Source of the DNA: Chryseobacterium sp. OV279
GTDB lineage: Bacteria > Bacteroidota > Bacteroidia > Flavobacteriales > Weeksellaceae
Reading direction: 5' to 3'
Length of the DNA: 64,000 nucleotides
Assembly (NCBI RefSeq): GCF_900128945.1
Contig: NZ_FQUD01000001.1
Span: forward strand, 1,206,431-1,270,430
Positions within the stretch are counted from its first letter, which is position 1. Every line of letters starts with the position of its first letter. Below, in pieces: positions 42,896-51,976 of this stretch. The notes below the pieces were generated by a model. It was given only the letters and a program-made list of their open reading frames with translations. It did not search any database and was not told where the DNA came from. A program made the translations under genes and the position numbers.

Positions 42896-44332
42896 ATGAA
42901 AACATTAGCAATAGTTATTGGAAATAATGAGTATCATAAAGGAGCAACCTTAGATAATGCAGTAAATGATGCTACAGCAATTTCAGAAATCTTCAAGAGA
43001 TTAAGATTTGATGTAGAATTGTTAACAGATATTACAAAAGAAGATATTCCAAATATATTAGATGGGCTTATAGCTAAAATAGATGGCTATGATGCTACAA
43101 TCATCTATTTTGCAGGACATGGTTTTGAGTTAGATGGTGAGAATTATCTAGCATCTATTAACTGTCAAATTCCGCCAGCTGGTGTACATAGTGCAGGTGC
43201 TGATAGTATAAAAATATCTGAAATTTTAAAAATCTACTCGAAAAATCCAAACAAAGTAAACATATTAATTATTGATGCTTGTAGAAGAACTTTTAATAGG
43301 GGTACCACATTGGGATTTTCGCCCATTCAGTCACCACGTGGAACATTAATAGCTTTCTCAACATCACCTAATGATGGAGCCAGTGATAAAGGATATGGTG
43401 AACATAGTATTTATACAGGTGTTCTTTTAGATTATTTAGGTAGAGAACGCCTTTCCGTTGAAGCACTATTTAAAAAAGTTAGACAATCTGTATATACTTT
43501 AACAAATGGAGCACAAACTACATGGGAACATACATCATTAATTAGTGATTATTATTTTAATGATGGGCAACTAGTATATTCTTTGAGTATACCTTATGAC
43601 GAATCAGTAGTTATGGATCAAAAATTTTCAGAATCGTCTGATTTTGGTGAAATTATAACAGCATTTAAAAGCTATAATTATTATACACAAAATGATGCAT
43701 TGGAAAAAGTTTTAAAGATGAACCTCACTTCTTTAGATAAAAATCAAAAGTTTATACTAGGAAGAAATATTTTACAAGCTGCTAATGGTGGTGCTAGGGA
43801 TTGCATAAAATTTATTGAAAATTTGAGCAATACCTTGATACCGTTCAATGAAAGTAATGGCGAAAATCATCTTTTAAATGGTATTCTATTTGAAATTTAT
43901 TTCGATTCTAATGGTAATTTTAGAGACGACAAAAAAAGCAAATTCTTTGAGGAAGTATTGAGATTAAGGAAAAAAAGTCAATTCATAAAATCTTTTGATT
44001 TCATTGGTACATTGTTAACTGCACAAAATGACAATACAATTTACATACCTAGTGCTACTGATGATATTCATGATGTTGATGTAGTAGCAGTTGAAAAAAC
44101 TATGAAAACATTTTCTGGTGAGGAAAAAAGGCAAGTTATATCTAAAGTTTCAATAAATAACATTGATATTACAAAAGAAATTTCAAGTTATAATTTTAAT
44201 AATGGAAATAAGGACACATTATTAGATCATCTTAGTAATTATCTATGTATTCCTAAGGATCTTCTAAAAATTAATTGTACAATAAATCTTGAGAAAATCT
44301 ATTTTGATAGAGACACAGTGGTTAGTTGGTAA
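42896..44332 (+). CDS. Caspase-like (peptidase C14) protein with unassigned C-terminal domain
   Basis: 478 aa from the ATG at 42896 (MKTLAIVIGNNEYHKGATLDNAVNDA); a TTG at 42881 is upstream and less likely. Caspase/metacaspase domain about 1-225: catalytic His75 (IIYFAGHGFEL) and Cys129 (NILIIDACRRTF). Residues about 240-478 form a separate region I do not recognise. Caspase-like proteases are frequent effectors in prokaryotic defence and cell-death systems, where activation is by a sensor partner; none is adjacent on this strand. Last gene before the internal att site. Confidence 0.85.
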   Translation: MKTLAIVIGNNEYHKGATLDNAVNDATAISEIFKRLRFDVELLTDITKEDIPNILDGLIAKIDGYDATIIYFAGHGFELDGENYLASINCQIPPAGVHSAGADSIKISEILKIYSKNPNKVNILIIDACRRTFNRGTTLGFSPIQSPRGTLIAFSTSPNDGASDKGYGEHSIYTGVLLDYLGRERLSVEALFKKVRQSVYTLTNGAQTTWEHTSLISDYYFNDGQLVYSLSIPYDESVVMDQKFSESSDFGEIITAFKSYNYYTQNDALEKVLKMNLTSLDKNQKFILGRNILQAANGGARDCIKFIENLSNTLIPFNESNGENHLLNGILFEIYFDSNGNFRDDKKSKFFEEVLRLRKKSQFIKSFDFIGTLLTAQNDNTIYIPSATDDIHDVDVVAVEKTMKTFSGEEKRQVISKVSINNIDITKEISSYNFNNGNKDTLLDHLSNYLCIPKDLLKINCTINLEKIYFDRDTVVSW

Positions 44333-44355
44333 ATATTTAAAAAAGAAACAAACAC

Positions 44356-44369
44356 AACACTATAGTGTT
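44356..44369. promoter_or_regulatory. Palindrome near the internal att site
   Basis: AACACTATAGTGTT, 14-bp palindrome, preceded by a single GAAACA (44345-44350), the same word as the iterons at attL. Possible protein-binding site or the end of the caspase transcript. Confidence 0.3.
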
Positions 44370-44409
44370 ACTATTATACATAAGTACATGATAATCAATA
44401 CTAATTATT

Positions 44410-44428
44410 TTTGTATCGGGAAGTAAAC
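44410..44428 (+). other. Internal att site (mnmE 3'-end copy)
   Basis: TTTGTATCGGGAAGTA followed by A, reading Phe-Cys-Ile-Gly-Lys-stop in frame. It separates element 1 from element 2. Confidence 0.75.
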
Positions 44429-44494
44429 CTCAAAATTTTCACACCTTATTTTATTATATAACTTAAGATAATAAATGTTTTTTCAAAAAAAATT

Positions 44495-44523
44495 AAACTC
44501 CAATAACACGGTTAAAGGAGTTT
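44495..44523 (+). terminator. Terminator after the internal att
   Basis: AAACTCC (44495-44501) / GGAGTTT (44517-44523) then T's. Same relation to the att copy as the terminators behind attL and attR. Confidence 0.6.
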
Positions 44524-44604
44524 TTTTATATCTTTTATTTGCTGGTTTCCGTAGAAAAACCTTTATAAATTTCGTATTTTGCAATACTTTTTCAAATTTC
44601 AATA

Positions 44605-47043
44605 ATGGCAATTAAAAAATCAGAACTATATAGCTCGTTATGGGCAAGTTGCGATGAATTACGTGGCGGTATGGACGCCTCTCAATATAAAGATTATGTA
44701 CTCACGATGTTATTTGTGAAGTATATTTCAGATAAATATAAAGGTGATCCTTTTGGAGCGATCACAGTACCTGAAGGTGCGTCTTTTGATGATATGGTAG
44801 ATCTTATCGGAAATCCTGAAATTGGGGATAAGATCAACAAACAGATTCTAAACCCAATTAAAGAATCTAATAAGCTAAATGAATTTCCCGATTTTAATGA
44901 TGAGTCTAAATTAGGGAAAGGAAAAGACCTGGTTGATACGGTTTCCAATCTGGTTCGTATTTTCAATGATCAAAGTTTGGATTTTTCAGGCAATTCAGCA
45001 GAGGGCGATGATATTTTGGGCGATGCTTATGAATATCTGATGCGTCATTTTGCTACTGAATCGGGGAAATCGAAGGGTCAATTTTACACACCTGCTGAAG
45101 TTTCCCGGGTGTTGGCAAAAGTAATTGGGATCAATCAAAACAATTCATCACATCAAACAATGGCTTATGATCCAACCTGTGGTTCAGGATCATTATTGCT
45201 GAAAGTGATGAACGAAGCTGGTAAAAATATTGACCTCTATGGACAGGAAAAAGAAACTACAACGGCTAATTTAGCTCACATGAATATGATTCTGCATGGT
45301 GCTGAAACTGCAACCATCATTGCGGATAACACTTTGTCTCGTCCTTTTTATAAAGAAGCTGATGGGAATTTAAAAAAGTTTGACTATGTAGTTGCCAATC
45401 CACCTTTTTCGTTGAAAAGCTGGAGCAATGGTGTAAATGTAGCAAGCGACGAATTCAACCGGTTCACTTTAGGAGTTCCCCCAGAGAAGAATGGGGATTA
45501 TGCTTTTCTACTGCATATTTTACAATCGCTAAAATCTAATGGAAAAGGGGCCGTAGTTTTACCGCATGGAGTTTTGTTCCGTGGAAATGCAGAGGGCGAA
45601 ATCCGTAAAAACATTTTAAAGAAAGGGTATATTAAAGCTATTATCGGTTTGCCTGCCAACTTGTTTTATGGTACAGGTATTCCGGCTTGTATTATTGTAC
45701 TGGATAAAGAAAATGCAGAGCACCGCAAAGGATTATTCATGATGGATGCGAGTAAAGGCTTTGTAAAAGACGGAAATAAAAACCGTTTACGCGAGCAGGA
45801 TATTCGTAAAATTACTGATGTGTTTGATGTTTTTGCCGAACTGCCAAAATTCAGCCGTATGGTCTCTATGACCGAAATTGCTGATCCTAAAAACGATTAT
45901 AATCTCAACATTCCACGTTATATTGACACACAGGAAGTGGAAGATATTCAGGATTTGGAGGGACATTTATCAGGAGGTATTCCTGAGCGTGATGTACAGT
46001 CATTACAATCCTATTGGGATTTGTTCCCTTCTTTAAAAGCTGATTTATTTAGTCCGTCAAGAACGGGATATTTTGAGTTGAAATTATCTGCAGAAGACAT
46101 AAAATCAACCATTTTTAATCATCCGGAATTTGTTGCTTTCAATGAAGAGATGCATACTACTTTTGATAACTGGCTGCATCAACAGCAAACAGGGTGGAAC
46201 ACTTTGGAACAGGGTTTTGCCGTAAAAGAAGCGATTGAAACTTCTGCACAAACCATCCTTAGCCATTTTGAGCATAATGATTTGGTTAACTGTTATGCAA
46301 TGTACCAGCACTTGATGCAGTACTGGAATGAAGTGATGCAGGATGATTTTTATTCCATTGCATTAGATGGATGGAAAGCAGGGAATGAATATACCCGATT
46401 AGTCATAAAAGGTAAAAAAGGAAAAGACGGTAAAACTGCTAAAGACAAAGAAATTGCAGGTTTGGCAGGTATTGAAGGCAGAATGGTCACGCCGGAAATG
46501 ATGATTCATTATTTCTTCAAAGAACAAAATGACAGTTTACAGGATTTAGAAAATCAACTGAACCTTACACAGGAAGCCCTTGCAGAAATTGAAGAAGAAA
46601 ACAGCGGCGAGGAAGGCATTTTCAGTGATTTGGAAAAAATAAATCTTAAAAATGTAAAAGACTTTTATAAAGAACGTAAAGCCGATAATGCCTCTAAGGA
46701 AGAATTGAAATACATTAAAAACTATATTGATACGCAAGAAGCTTTGGGTGGCATTACCAAACTGATAAAAATAGCGAAGGAAAATCTGGAAGTAAAAGTG
46801 GTGGCGCAATATCCTTTAATAACCGAAGCCGAAATAAAAGATATGGTGATTAACCACAAATGGACACCCGTATTGCAACAGGCATTGCAAAACGAACAGG
46901 AAAAGCTGAGCCAAAACCTTACGCAACGCATTAAGGAACTGGCAGACCGCTACCAACAGGCTTTACCTATTTTGGAAACCCAAACAGTAGAAGCTTCGCA
47001 AAAAGTATTGGCTCACCTGCAAAAAATGGGATTGGTATGGTAA
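44605..47043 (+). CDS. hsdM: Type I restriction-modification system, methyltransferase subunit
   Basis: 812 aa. N-terminal HsdM helical domain (about 5-130), SAM-binding motif I AYDPTCGSGSLLLKV (about 187-201), catalytic NPPF (265-268) for N6-adenine methylation, then a long C-terminal part (about 480-812) that is helical and probably coiled-coil (QDLENQLNLTQEALAEIEEENSGEEGIF; QNEQEKLSQNLTQRIKELADRY). The extension makes it much longer than the ~500 aa of classic HsdM. It overlaps hsdS by 7 bp. Modifies the host target sequence and is needed for restriction too. Confidence 0.95.
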   Translation: MAIKKSELYSSLWASCDELRGGMDASQYKDYVLTMLFVKYISDKYKGDPFGAITVPEGASFDDMVDLIGNPEIGDKINKQILNPIKESNKLNEFPDFNDESKLGKGKDLVDTVSNLVRIFNDQSLDFSGNSAEGDDILGDAYEYLMRHFATESGKSKGQFYTPAEVSRVLAKVIGINQNNSSHQTMAYDPTCGSGSLLLKVMNEAGKNIDLYGQEKETTTANLAHMNMILHGAETATIIADNTLSRPFYKEADGNLKKFDYVVANPPFSLKSWSNGVNVASDEFNRFTLGVPPEKNGDYAFLLHILQSLKSNGKGAVVLPHGVLFRGNAEGEIRKNILKKGYIKAIIGLPANLFYGTGIPACIIVLDKENAEHRKGLFMMDASKGFVKDGNKNRLREQDIRKITDVFDVFAELPKFSRMVSMTEIADPKNDYNLNIPRYIDTQEVEDIQDLEGHLSGGIPERDVQSLQSYWDLFPSLKADLFSPSRTGYFELKLSAEDIKSTIFNHPEFVAFNEEMHTTFDNWLHQQQTGWNTLEQGFAVKEAIETSAQTILSHFEHNDLVNCYAMYQHLMQYWNEVMQDDFYSIALDGWKAGNEYTRLVIKGKKGKDGKTAKDKEIAGLAGIEGRMVTPEMMIHYFFKEQNDSLQDLENQLNLTQEALAEIEEENSGEEGIFSDLEKINLKNVKDFYKERKADNASKEELKYIKNYIDTQEALGGITKLIKIAKENLEVKVVAQYPLITEAEIKDMVINHKWTPVLQQALQNEQEKLSQNLTQRIKELADRYQQALPILETQTVEASQKVLAHLQKMGLVW

Positions 47044-48227
47044 AGGAAAATACGATGAGGCAGACAGAGATTGGTTTGTTGCCGGAGGATTGGGAAGTGA
47101 ATTCACTAAAGGAAATTTGCAAGGATATGATACAGGGCATTAATACAGCGATTGATATTCCTGAATACTCATTTGAAGGTGTACCTATTTTAAAAGCAAA
47201 TAATGTTATTGATGGTCAGATTGATTTGAATAATTGTGAATTTATTTCTGAAAAATCTTTTCGAAAGTATTCTACACGATTTCATATCTCGAAAAATGAT
47301 TTTCTATTATCTAATATAGGCGCTCGTCTTGGCTCAGGTTCCATTTATTTAACTGATGCAGTTTCAGTCTATGCTTGGAATGTAATGAGATTGTCGCCCA
47401 AAAAGGATATTGTTAATCCTCACTATTTTTCACAAATCCTCAATTCATCGTACTTCAATAAGTTGATGATAAATAACCAAAGTGGTTCGGGGATGGGATT
47501 TGTTCCTAAAAATGTACTTCAAACTTTCCAAATTCCCCTTCCGCCCTTGCCCGAACAAGAAGTGATAGCAAAAGCCTTGAGTGATGCTGATGCTTGGATA
47601 GAAAGCCTAGAGCAACTCATTGCTAAAAAATGTCTCATTAAACAAGGAGCAATGCAGGAATTGTTGTCGCCTGCGGCCGATTGGGAAGTGAAGAGGTTGG
47701 GGGAGGTTTGTGAGATAATAATGGGACAATCACCTTTGTCGCAATTTTATAATAATTCTGGAAAAGGATTGCCTTTGGTTCAAGGTAATGCAGATATTGA
47801 GAATAGAAGAACAATTATTAGAAATTATACTTCGCAAATAACGAAAAGAGGTAAAATAGGTGATATAATTATGTCTGTTCGAGCACCTGTTGGAGAAATT
47901 GCAACGGCAACATTTGATTGTTGTTTAGGAAGAGGTGTCTGTGCTTTTAGAACTGAAAACAAATTTATTTATCACTTACTGATTTACAAAGAAACCGATT
48001 GGGCACAATTTTCAACTGGTTCTACTTTCGATAGTGTCAATTCAAATCAAATAAAAGATTTAGAGGTAAATATTCCCAAATCCCTCACCGAGCAAACCCG
48101 CATCGCCACGATATTATCGGATATGGATGCGGAGCTGGAAGCATTGGAAGTGCAACTTGGCAAAGCAAGACAGGTAAAACAAGGGATGATGCAGGAATTG
48201 CTGACGGGGAGAGTGAGATTGATATAA
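47037..48227 (+). CDS. hsdS: Type I restriction-modification system, specificity subunit
   Basis: 396 aa. Two target-recognition domains, each opened by a similar motif (LLPEDWEVNSLKEICKDM near residue 14; DWEVKRLGEVCEIIMGQSP near 215), separated and closed by conserved helical spacers (LPEQEVIAKALSDADAWIESLEQLIAKK...KQGAMQEL; LTEQTRIATILSDMDAELEALE...KQGMMQELLTGRVRLI). It defines the bipartite DNA site. An alternative start at 47055 (MRQTEIGLL) has a purine-rich AAAGGA upstream; 47037 overlaps hsdM. Either is plausible. Confidence 0.95.
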   Translation: MVKENTMRQTEIGLLPEDWEVNSLKEICKDMIQGINTAIDIPEYSFEGVPILKANNVIDGQIDLNNCEFISEKSFRKYSTRFHISKNDFLLSNIGARLGSGSIYLTDAVSVYAWNVMRLSPKKDIVNPHYFSQILNSSYFNKLMINNQSGSGMGFVPKNVLQTFQIPLPPLPEQEVIAKALSDADAWIESLEQLIAKKCLIKQGAMQELLSPAADWEVKRLGEVCEIIMGQSPLSQFYNNSGKGLPLVQGNADIENRRTIIRNYTSQITKRGKIGDIIMSVRAPVGEIATATFDCCLGRGVCAFRTENKFIYHLLIYKETDWAQFSTGSTFDSVNSNQIKDLEVNIPKSLTEQTRIATILSDMDAELEALEVQLGKARQVKQGMMQELLTGRVRLI

Positions 48228-48253
48228 AAACTAATAAATAACCATAAAAACGA

Positions 48254-50005
48254 ATGATGAATGTAGAACAAACAGAAATAATGGAGTATACAAATGTTCT
48301 GTTAGAGCCCATTACTGTAAGAGAAATTTCAAAGCTCAGTTATTTTATTCCTGATTATCAGCGAGGCTATCGATGGACAAAATTACAGGTAGAGCAACTA
48401 CTTGATGATATTTATAACTTCGAATTTAGAACGTTGGTATCTCATGAGGAAACGTGGTATTGCTTGCAACCTTTGGTGGTAAAAGAAATGACTTCTTTTC
48501 CTGATAAATTTGAAGGAGATCAGAATAAGAAATGGATGGAAGTCATTGACGGACAACAACGCTTGACAACTGTATTTTTAATTGTCCATTATATTAATGA
48601 AATGTTCCGTGGACAGAAAAAAGATACTGAGCCAATTCTTCTATATCAGACAAGAAAGAACAGTACAGTATTTCTAAATAACATAACTGTAAATCAGGAA
48701 ATTGAATATTCAAATATCGACTATTTTCATATTTCAGCAGCTTACGAAACCATTCATCAATGGTTCGAAGTAAATAGGATCAATAGCGATAAATTTATTG
48801 GAAAGTTTTATGATGTAACGAAAGTAATTTGGTATCAGACTTTTGAATCAGACTCCATCGAAATATTTACCCGTATTAACACCGGGAAAATACAACTGAC
48901 CAATGCTGAGCTTGTGAAAGCTTTGTTTCTGAACTCTTCAAATTTTGAGAATAATGAAACCATTTATCACAAACAGTTACAAATTGCTCTTGATTGGGAA
49001 AATATTGAATATAGCCTGCACAATAATGACTTTTGGGATTTTATAAACAAAGACCAAAATGATTTGTCCACCCGGATTGAATTTTTGTTGGACCTTATTA
49101 AGAGGAAAGATGAAAAAAATAATGATGATCATTTTACTTTCTCGCAATACTATAATGATTTTAAAGGGAAGAATGAAGATTACATTTTCGAAAAATGGTA
49201 CGAAATAAAACAAACATATCTGGTTTTGTTGGAGTGGTTCAATTCCCCTTTATTACACAATAAGGTAGGCTTTTTAGTGTATTGTGATCTTAAAGATTAT
49301 TCACTACGGGAGATATTAGACACTTACAGTACAATCACTAAAAGAGATTTTGAGAAATATTTGAACGGGGGAATTTCTACTTTTCTAAAAAGTGTAGGAA
49401 GTGATTTGGAAAAGATAGAGTATAAAAATAATCAAAGCTTACTGAGAAAGATATTATTGCTTCACAACATCGAAACCATGAATCAAAATAAATCGGATGA
49501 TGCAAAGTTTCCTTTTACTAAATTCAAAGACAAGCAAAATGGATGGGATATTGAGCATATTGGTTCAATAGCTGAAAAAATACCTGAGCTGGATGCACAC
49601 CGGAAAGCTTGGATTGATGAAGCAAGGCAATATATAGCCGACAAGGACTTGCGGGATAAATGTGAAAACTGGAGCAATGACACATTCCCCGGCCTATTTT
49701 ATGAAATTGTGAGCTATTTTGAAGGAAATAATTTATCAGCTGAGGATACTACTAACTCTTTGGGTAATTTGGCTCTTTTGGATTCCAAAACCAATAGAGG
49801 ATATAAAAATTCCGTATTTCCTGAAAAACGAAGTAAGATTATAAAAAAAGATAAGAATGGCCAGTTCATTCCTATTTGTACGAAAAATCTGTTTATGAAA
49901 TATTACTCGGGCAGTACCGAACATTTATATTTCTGGACACAGCAGGATCGTGCGGATTATTTAGAAAGCATTGTCGAAACTCTTAGCATCTATACCCATG
50001 AGTAA
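48254..50005 (+). CDS. DUF262/DUF1524 protein (GmrSD-like) inserted in the type I locus
   Basis: 583 aa. DUF262 signature at the N-terminus: IPDYQRGYRW (about 32-41), VIDGQQRLTTVFLI (about 97-110), FTRINTGKIQLTNAELVKALFL. The C-terminal part is DUF1524-like: GWDIEHIGSI and SLGNLALLDSKTNRGYKNSVFPEKRSKI, a possible His-Me nuclease. Combined DUF262-DUF1524 proteins include GmrSD, which cuts modified phage DNA. 26 bp after hsdS on the same strand. It may extend the R-M system to modified DNA. Confidence 0.88.
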   Translation: MMNVEQTEIMEYTNVLLEPITVREISKLSYFIPDYQRGYRWTKLQVEQLLDDIYNFEFRTLVSHEETWYCLQPLVVKEMTSFPDKFEGDQNKKWMEVIDGQQRLTTVFLIVHYINEMFRGQKKDTEPILLYQTRKNSTVFLNNITVNQEIEYSNIDYFHISAAYETIHQWFEVNRINSDKFIGKFYDVTKVIWYQTFESDSIEIFTRINTGKIQLTNAELVKALFLNSSNFENNETIYHKQLQIALDWENIEYSLHNNDFWDFINKDQNDLSTRIEFLLDLIKRKDEKNNDDHFTFSQYYNDFKGKNEDYIFEKWYEIKQTYLVLLEWFNSPLLHNKVGFLVYCDLKDYSLREILDTYSTITKRDFEKYLNGGISTFLKSVGSDLEKIEYKNNQSLLRKILLLHNIETMNQNKSDDAKFPFTKFKDKQNGWDIEHIGSIAEKIPELDAHRKAWIDEARQYIADKDLRDKCENWSNDTFPGLFYEIVSYFEGNNLSAEDTTNSLGNLALLDSKTNRGYKNSVFPEKRSKIIKKDKNGQFIPICTKNLFMKYYSGSTEHLYFWTQQDRADYLESIVETLSIYTHE

Positions 50006-51974
50006 TAATATACACAACGCAAATTTTTGGGAACTTTTGACAAGATACCCAATTGAGATTCCAATCATACAAAGAGATTATGTGCAGGGAAGAGAAGAGA
50101 ATAGGAAGATAAGAAAAAAAATAGTTTCAAAATTTAAAGAAGCGTCCCACGGCGAGCCCACTAAACTTGATTTTATTTACGGCAATATAAGGAATAATGT
50201 ATTTTACCCTTTAGATGGGCAACAGCGTCTTACTACCTTATTTTTGTATTATTTATATTTTGCGTTAAGGGATGATGAGTTAAAAGATTTGAAAGTCAAA
50301 CAACAATTTGCAAAATTTACATACAGTACAAGAGTTTCTTCCAAAGAATTCTTTAAGAAATTACTGGACGCAAATATCACCATTGATGTAAAAACTGATT
50401 TAAGCGAAGAAATATCTAATCAAAATTGGTTTATTACCTATTGGAAAAATGACCCTACTGTTGCTTCTGCATTAGGAATGCTTAACGAAATCCACAATCA
50501 GTGTTTTGAATCAAAATTTGACTTTAATGACATCATCAAAAAAGAAAATAAAGATATTACTTTTGAGTTTCTGGAATTGGAGAAATTTGGTTTATCTGAT
50601 GATTTGTATATTAAAATGAATGCCCGTGGAAAAGTACTTTCAACGTATGAAAATTTTAAAGCAGATTTGATTGGGCATATCAAGAGAAATGATTGGGAAG
50701 CAGAAAAGAACTATCAGGAAAGATTCTCAACAAATATAGATGGTAACTGGACTGATTATTTTTGGGATGAGGGAAAAAACAGCAAAATGTTTGATTCTTT
50801 TTCCATTAATTTCTTTCACCAGTTTCTAATCACGGAAGTAGCAACCAGAAGTGAATTAAGTGATTATATTATACAAACCTATTTTGAAGTTGAAGATGAT
50901 AAATCAACAAATGAAAAAAAGATTTCTATAGATGAACTTCTAGCTCAGATTTTAGCTAATGCAGATGATATTTCTGAAACCTATTTAGATAAGCAGTCTA
51001 TTAATACCTTACATCAATTATTAGAACGGTACTCTTCAGTTTCCCGAACTCTGAAAACAAATACGAACTTATGGATTAACGAATTTACAAATATTGATAA
51101 TCTTTTGGTAACGGGGCGTATTACCTACCCAAATAGAGTATTTCACTTCGCCCACAGTTGCTATTTACTAAAAAATGCCTATCATAATAATGAAGATTAC
51201 AGCAAATGGATGCGGATTGTTCGAAATATAATATCCAACTCAACTATTGATACCGTTGATACGTTTCGGGGTGCGTTACAGTTAATTAATGAAGTTTCTG
51301 AAGGAAGCAGCAATATTTATGAGTTCTTGTCAGATTACAAAATGAAATCCAGATTTGCAGAAAAGCAAGTAACAGAAGAAATTCAAAAAAGTAAGTTATT
51401 AATAGAGAAATTGTTATCGTATGAAGACTTAGTAAAAATAGAAGATACCAGGCTTTGTTTCGGTCGAATTGAATTTGTCTTACATTTTATCGAAAATAAT
51501 GCAAATGGCGATTATTCTAAGGTAATTGAGATTGCGAATATATTTATTAACTACTTTGAGAGCAATGATTTTACAAACGAAATCCGTGCATTGTTTTTAA
51601 CTTGTGGGGATGGTAAATTTTATGATTACTGGACTTCCTGGGTCTATGTGGTTGACTTACCTAAACGTTGTCTTATTGAGCATACTAGCGATTTAAGAAA
51701 CTACTCTTATAATTCTGCTTACAGAAAATATTTCAGTGAAGTATTAGAAAAACTGCTTTTTAGCGGAGATATTAAAAATCATTTAGATATTTTCTCAAAT
51801 TCGAATGCTTATCCATTAATACCTTTATGGAAACAAAAGATTATTAGAAATTATAAGATTCTGGATAAACACTGTAAATCAAAGATGATTGCTATAGCCG
51901 GAGATGATAGTAAATGTTATGTAATGAATATAGGAAAACCAAGATCAAAAGACTCTTTAAAAAAATTGGTATAG
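49998..51974 (+). CDS. Second DUF262 protein in the type I locus
   Basis: 658 aa from the ATG at 49998 (MSNNIHNANFWELLTRYPIEIPIIQRDYVQG), which overlaps the previous stop by 8 bp; a TTG at 49971 is upstream. DUF262 motifs: IQRDYVQG (24-31), PLDGQQRLTTLFLYYLYFALRDDE (71-94), LYIKMNARGKVLSTYENFKADLIGHI. No clear DUF1524 HNH-type motif at the C-terminus, unlike its neighbour, so the pair may be a nuclease and an NTPase-only or sensor form. Ends 2 bp before the hsdR start. Confidence 0.85.
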   Translation: MSNNIHNANFWELLTRYPIEIPIIQRDYVQGREENRKIRKKIVSKFKEASHGEPTKLDFIYGNIRNNVFYPLDGQQRLTTLFLYYLYFALRDDELKDLKVKQQFAKFTYSTRVSSKEFFKKLLDANITIDVKTDLSEEISNQNWFITYWKNDPTVASALGMLNEIHNQCFESKFDFNDIIKKENKDITFEFLELEKFGLSDDLYIKMNARGKVLSTYENFKADLIGHIKRNDWEAEKNYQERFSTNIDGNWTDYFWDEGKNSKMFDSFSINFFHQFLITEVATRSELSDYIIQTYFEVEDDKSTNEKKISIDELLAQILANADDISETYLDKQSINTLHQLLERYSSVSRTLKTNTNLWINEFTNIDNLLVTGRITYPNRVFHFAHSCYLLKNAYHNNEDYSKWMRIVRNIISNSTIDTVDTFRGALQLINEVSEGSSNIYEFLSDYKMKSRFAEKQVTEEIQKSKLLIEKLLSYEDLVKIEDTRLCFGRIEFVLHFIENNANGDYSKVIEIANIFINYFESNDFTNEIRALFLTCGDGKFYDYWTSWVYVVDLPKRCLIEHTSDLRNYSYNSAYRKYFSEVLEKLLFSGDIKNHLDIFSNSNAYPLIPLWKQKIIRNYKILDKHCKSKMIAIAGDDSKCYVMNIGKPRSKDSLKKLV

Positions 51975-51976
51975 TT

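Larger units (their letters stand above)
30203..44425. mobile_element. Integrative element 1 at mnmE (integrase, Rep, RT operon, ArdA, caspase)
   Basis: Bounded by attL and the internal att copy. It carries excisionase-like proteins, a tyrosine integrase, a gpII-like replication initiator, a serine recombinase, ArdA and several defence-like cargo genes. More AT-rich than the flanks, and free of the low-complexity intergenic repeats seen in the chromosome. I see no conjugation genes or relaxase of the MOB type, so it is not self-transmissible by itself. Confidence 0.75.
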
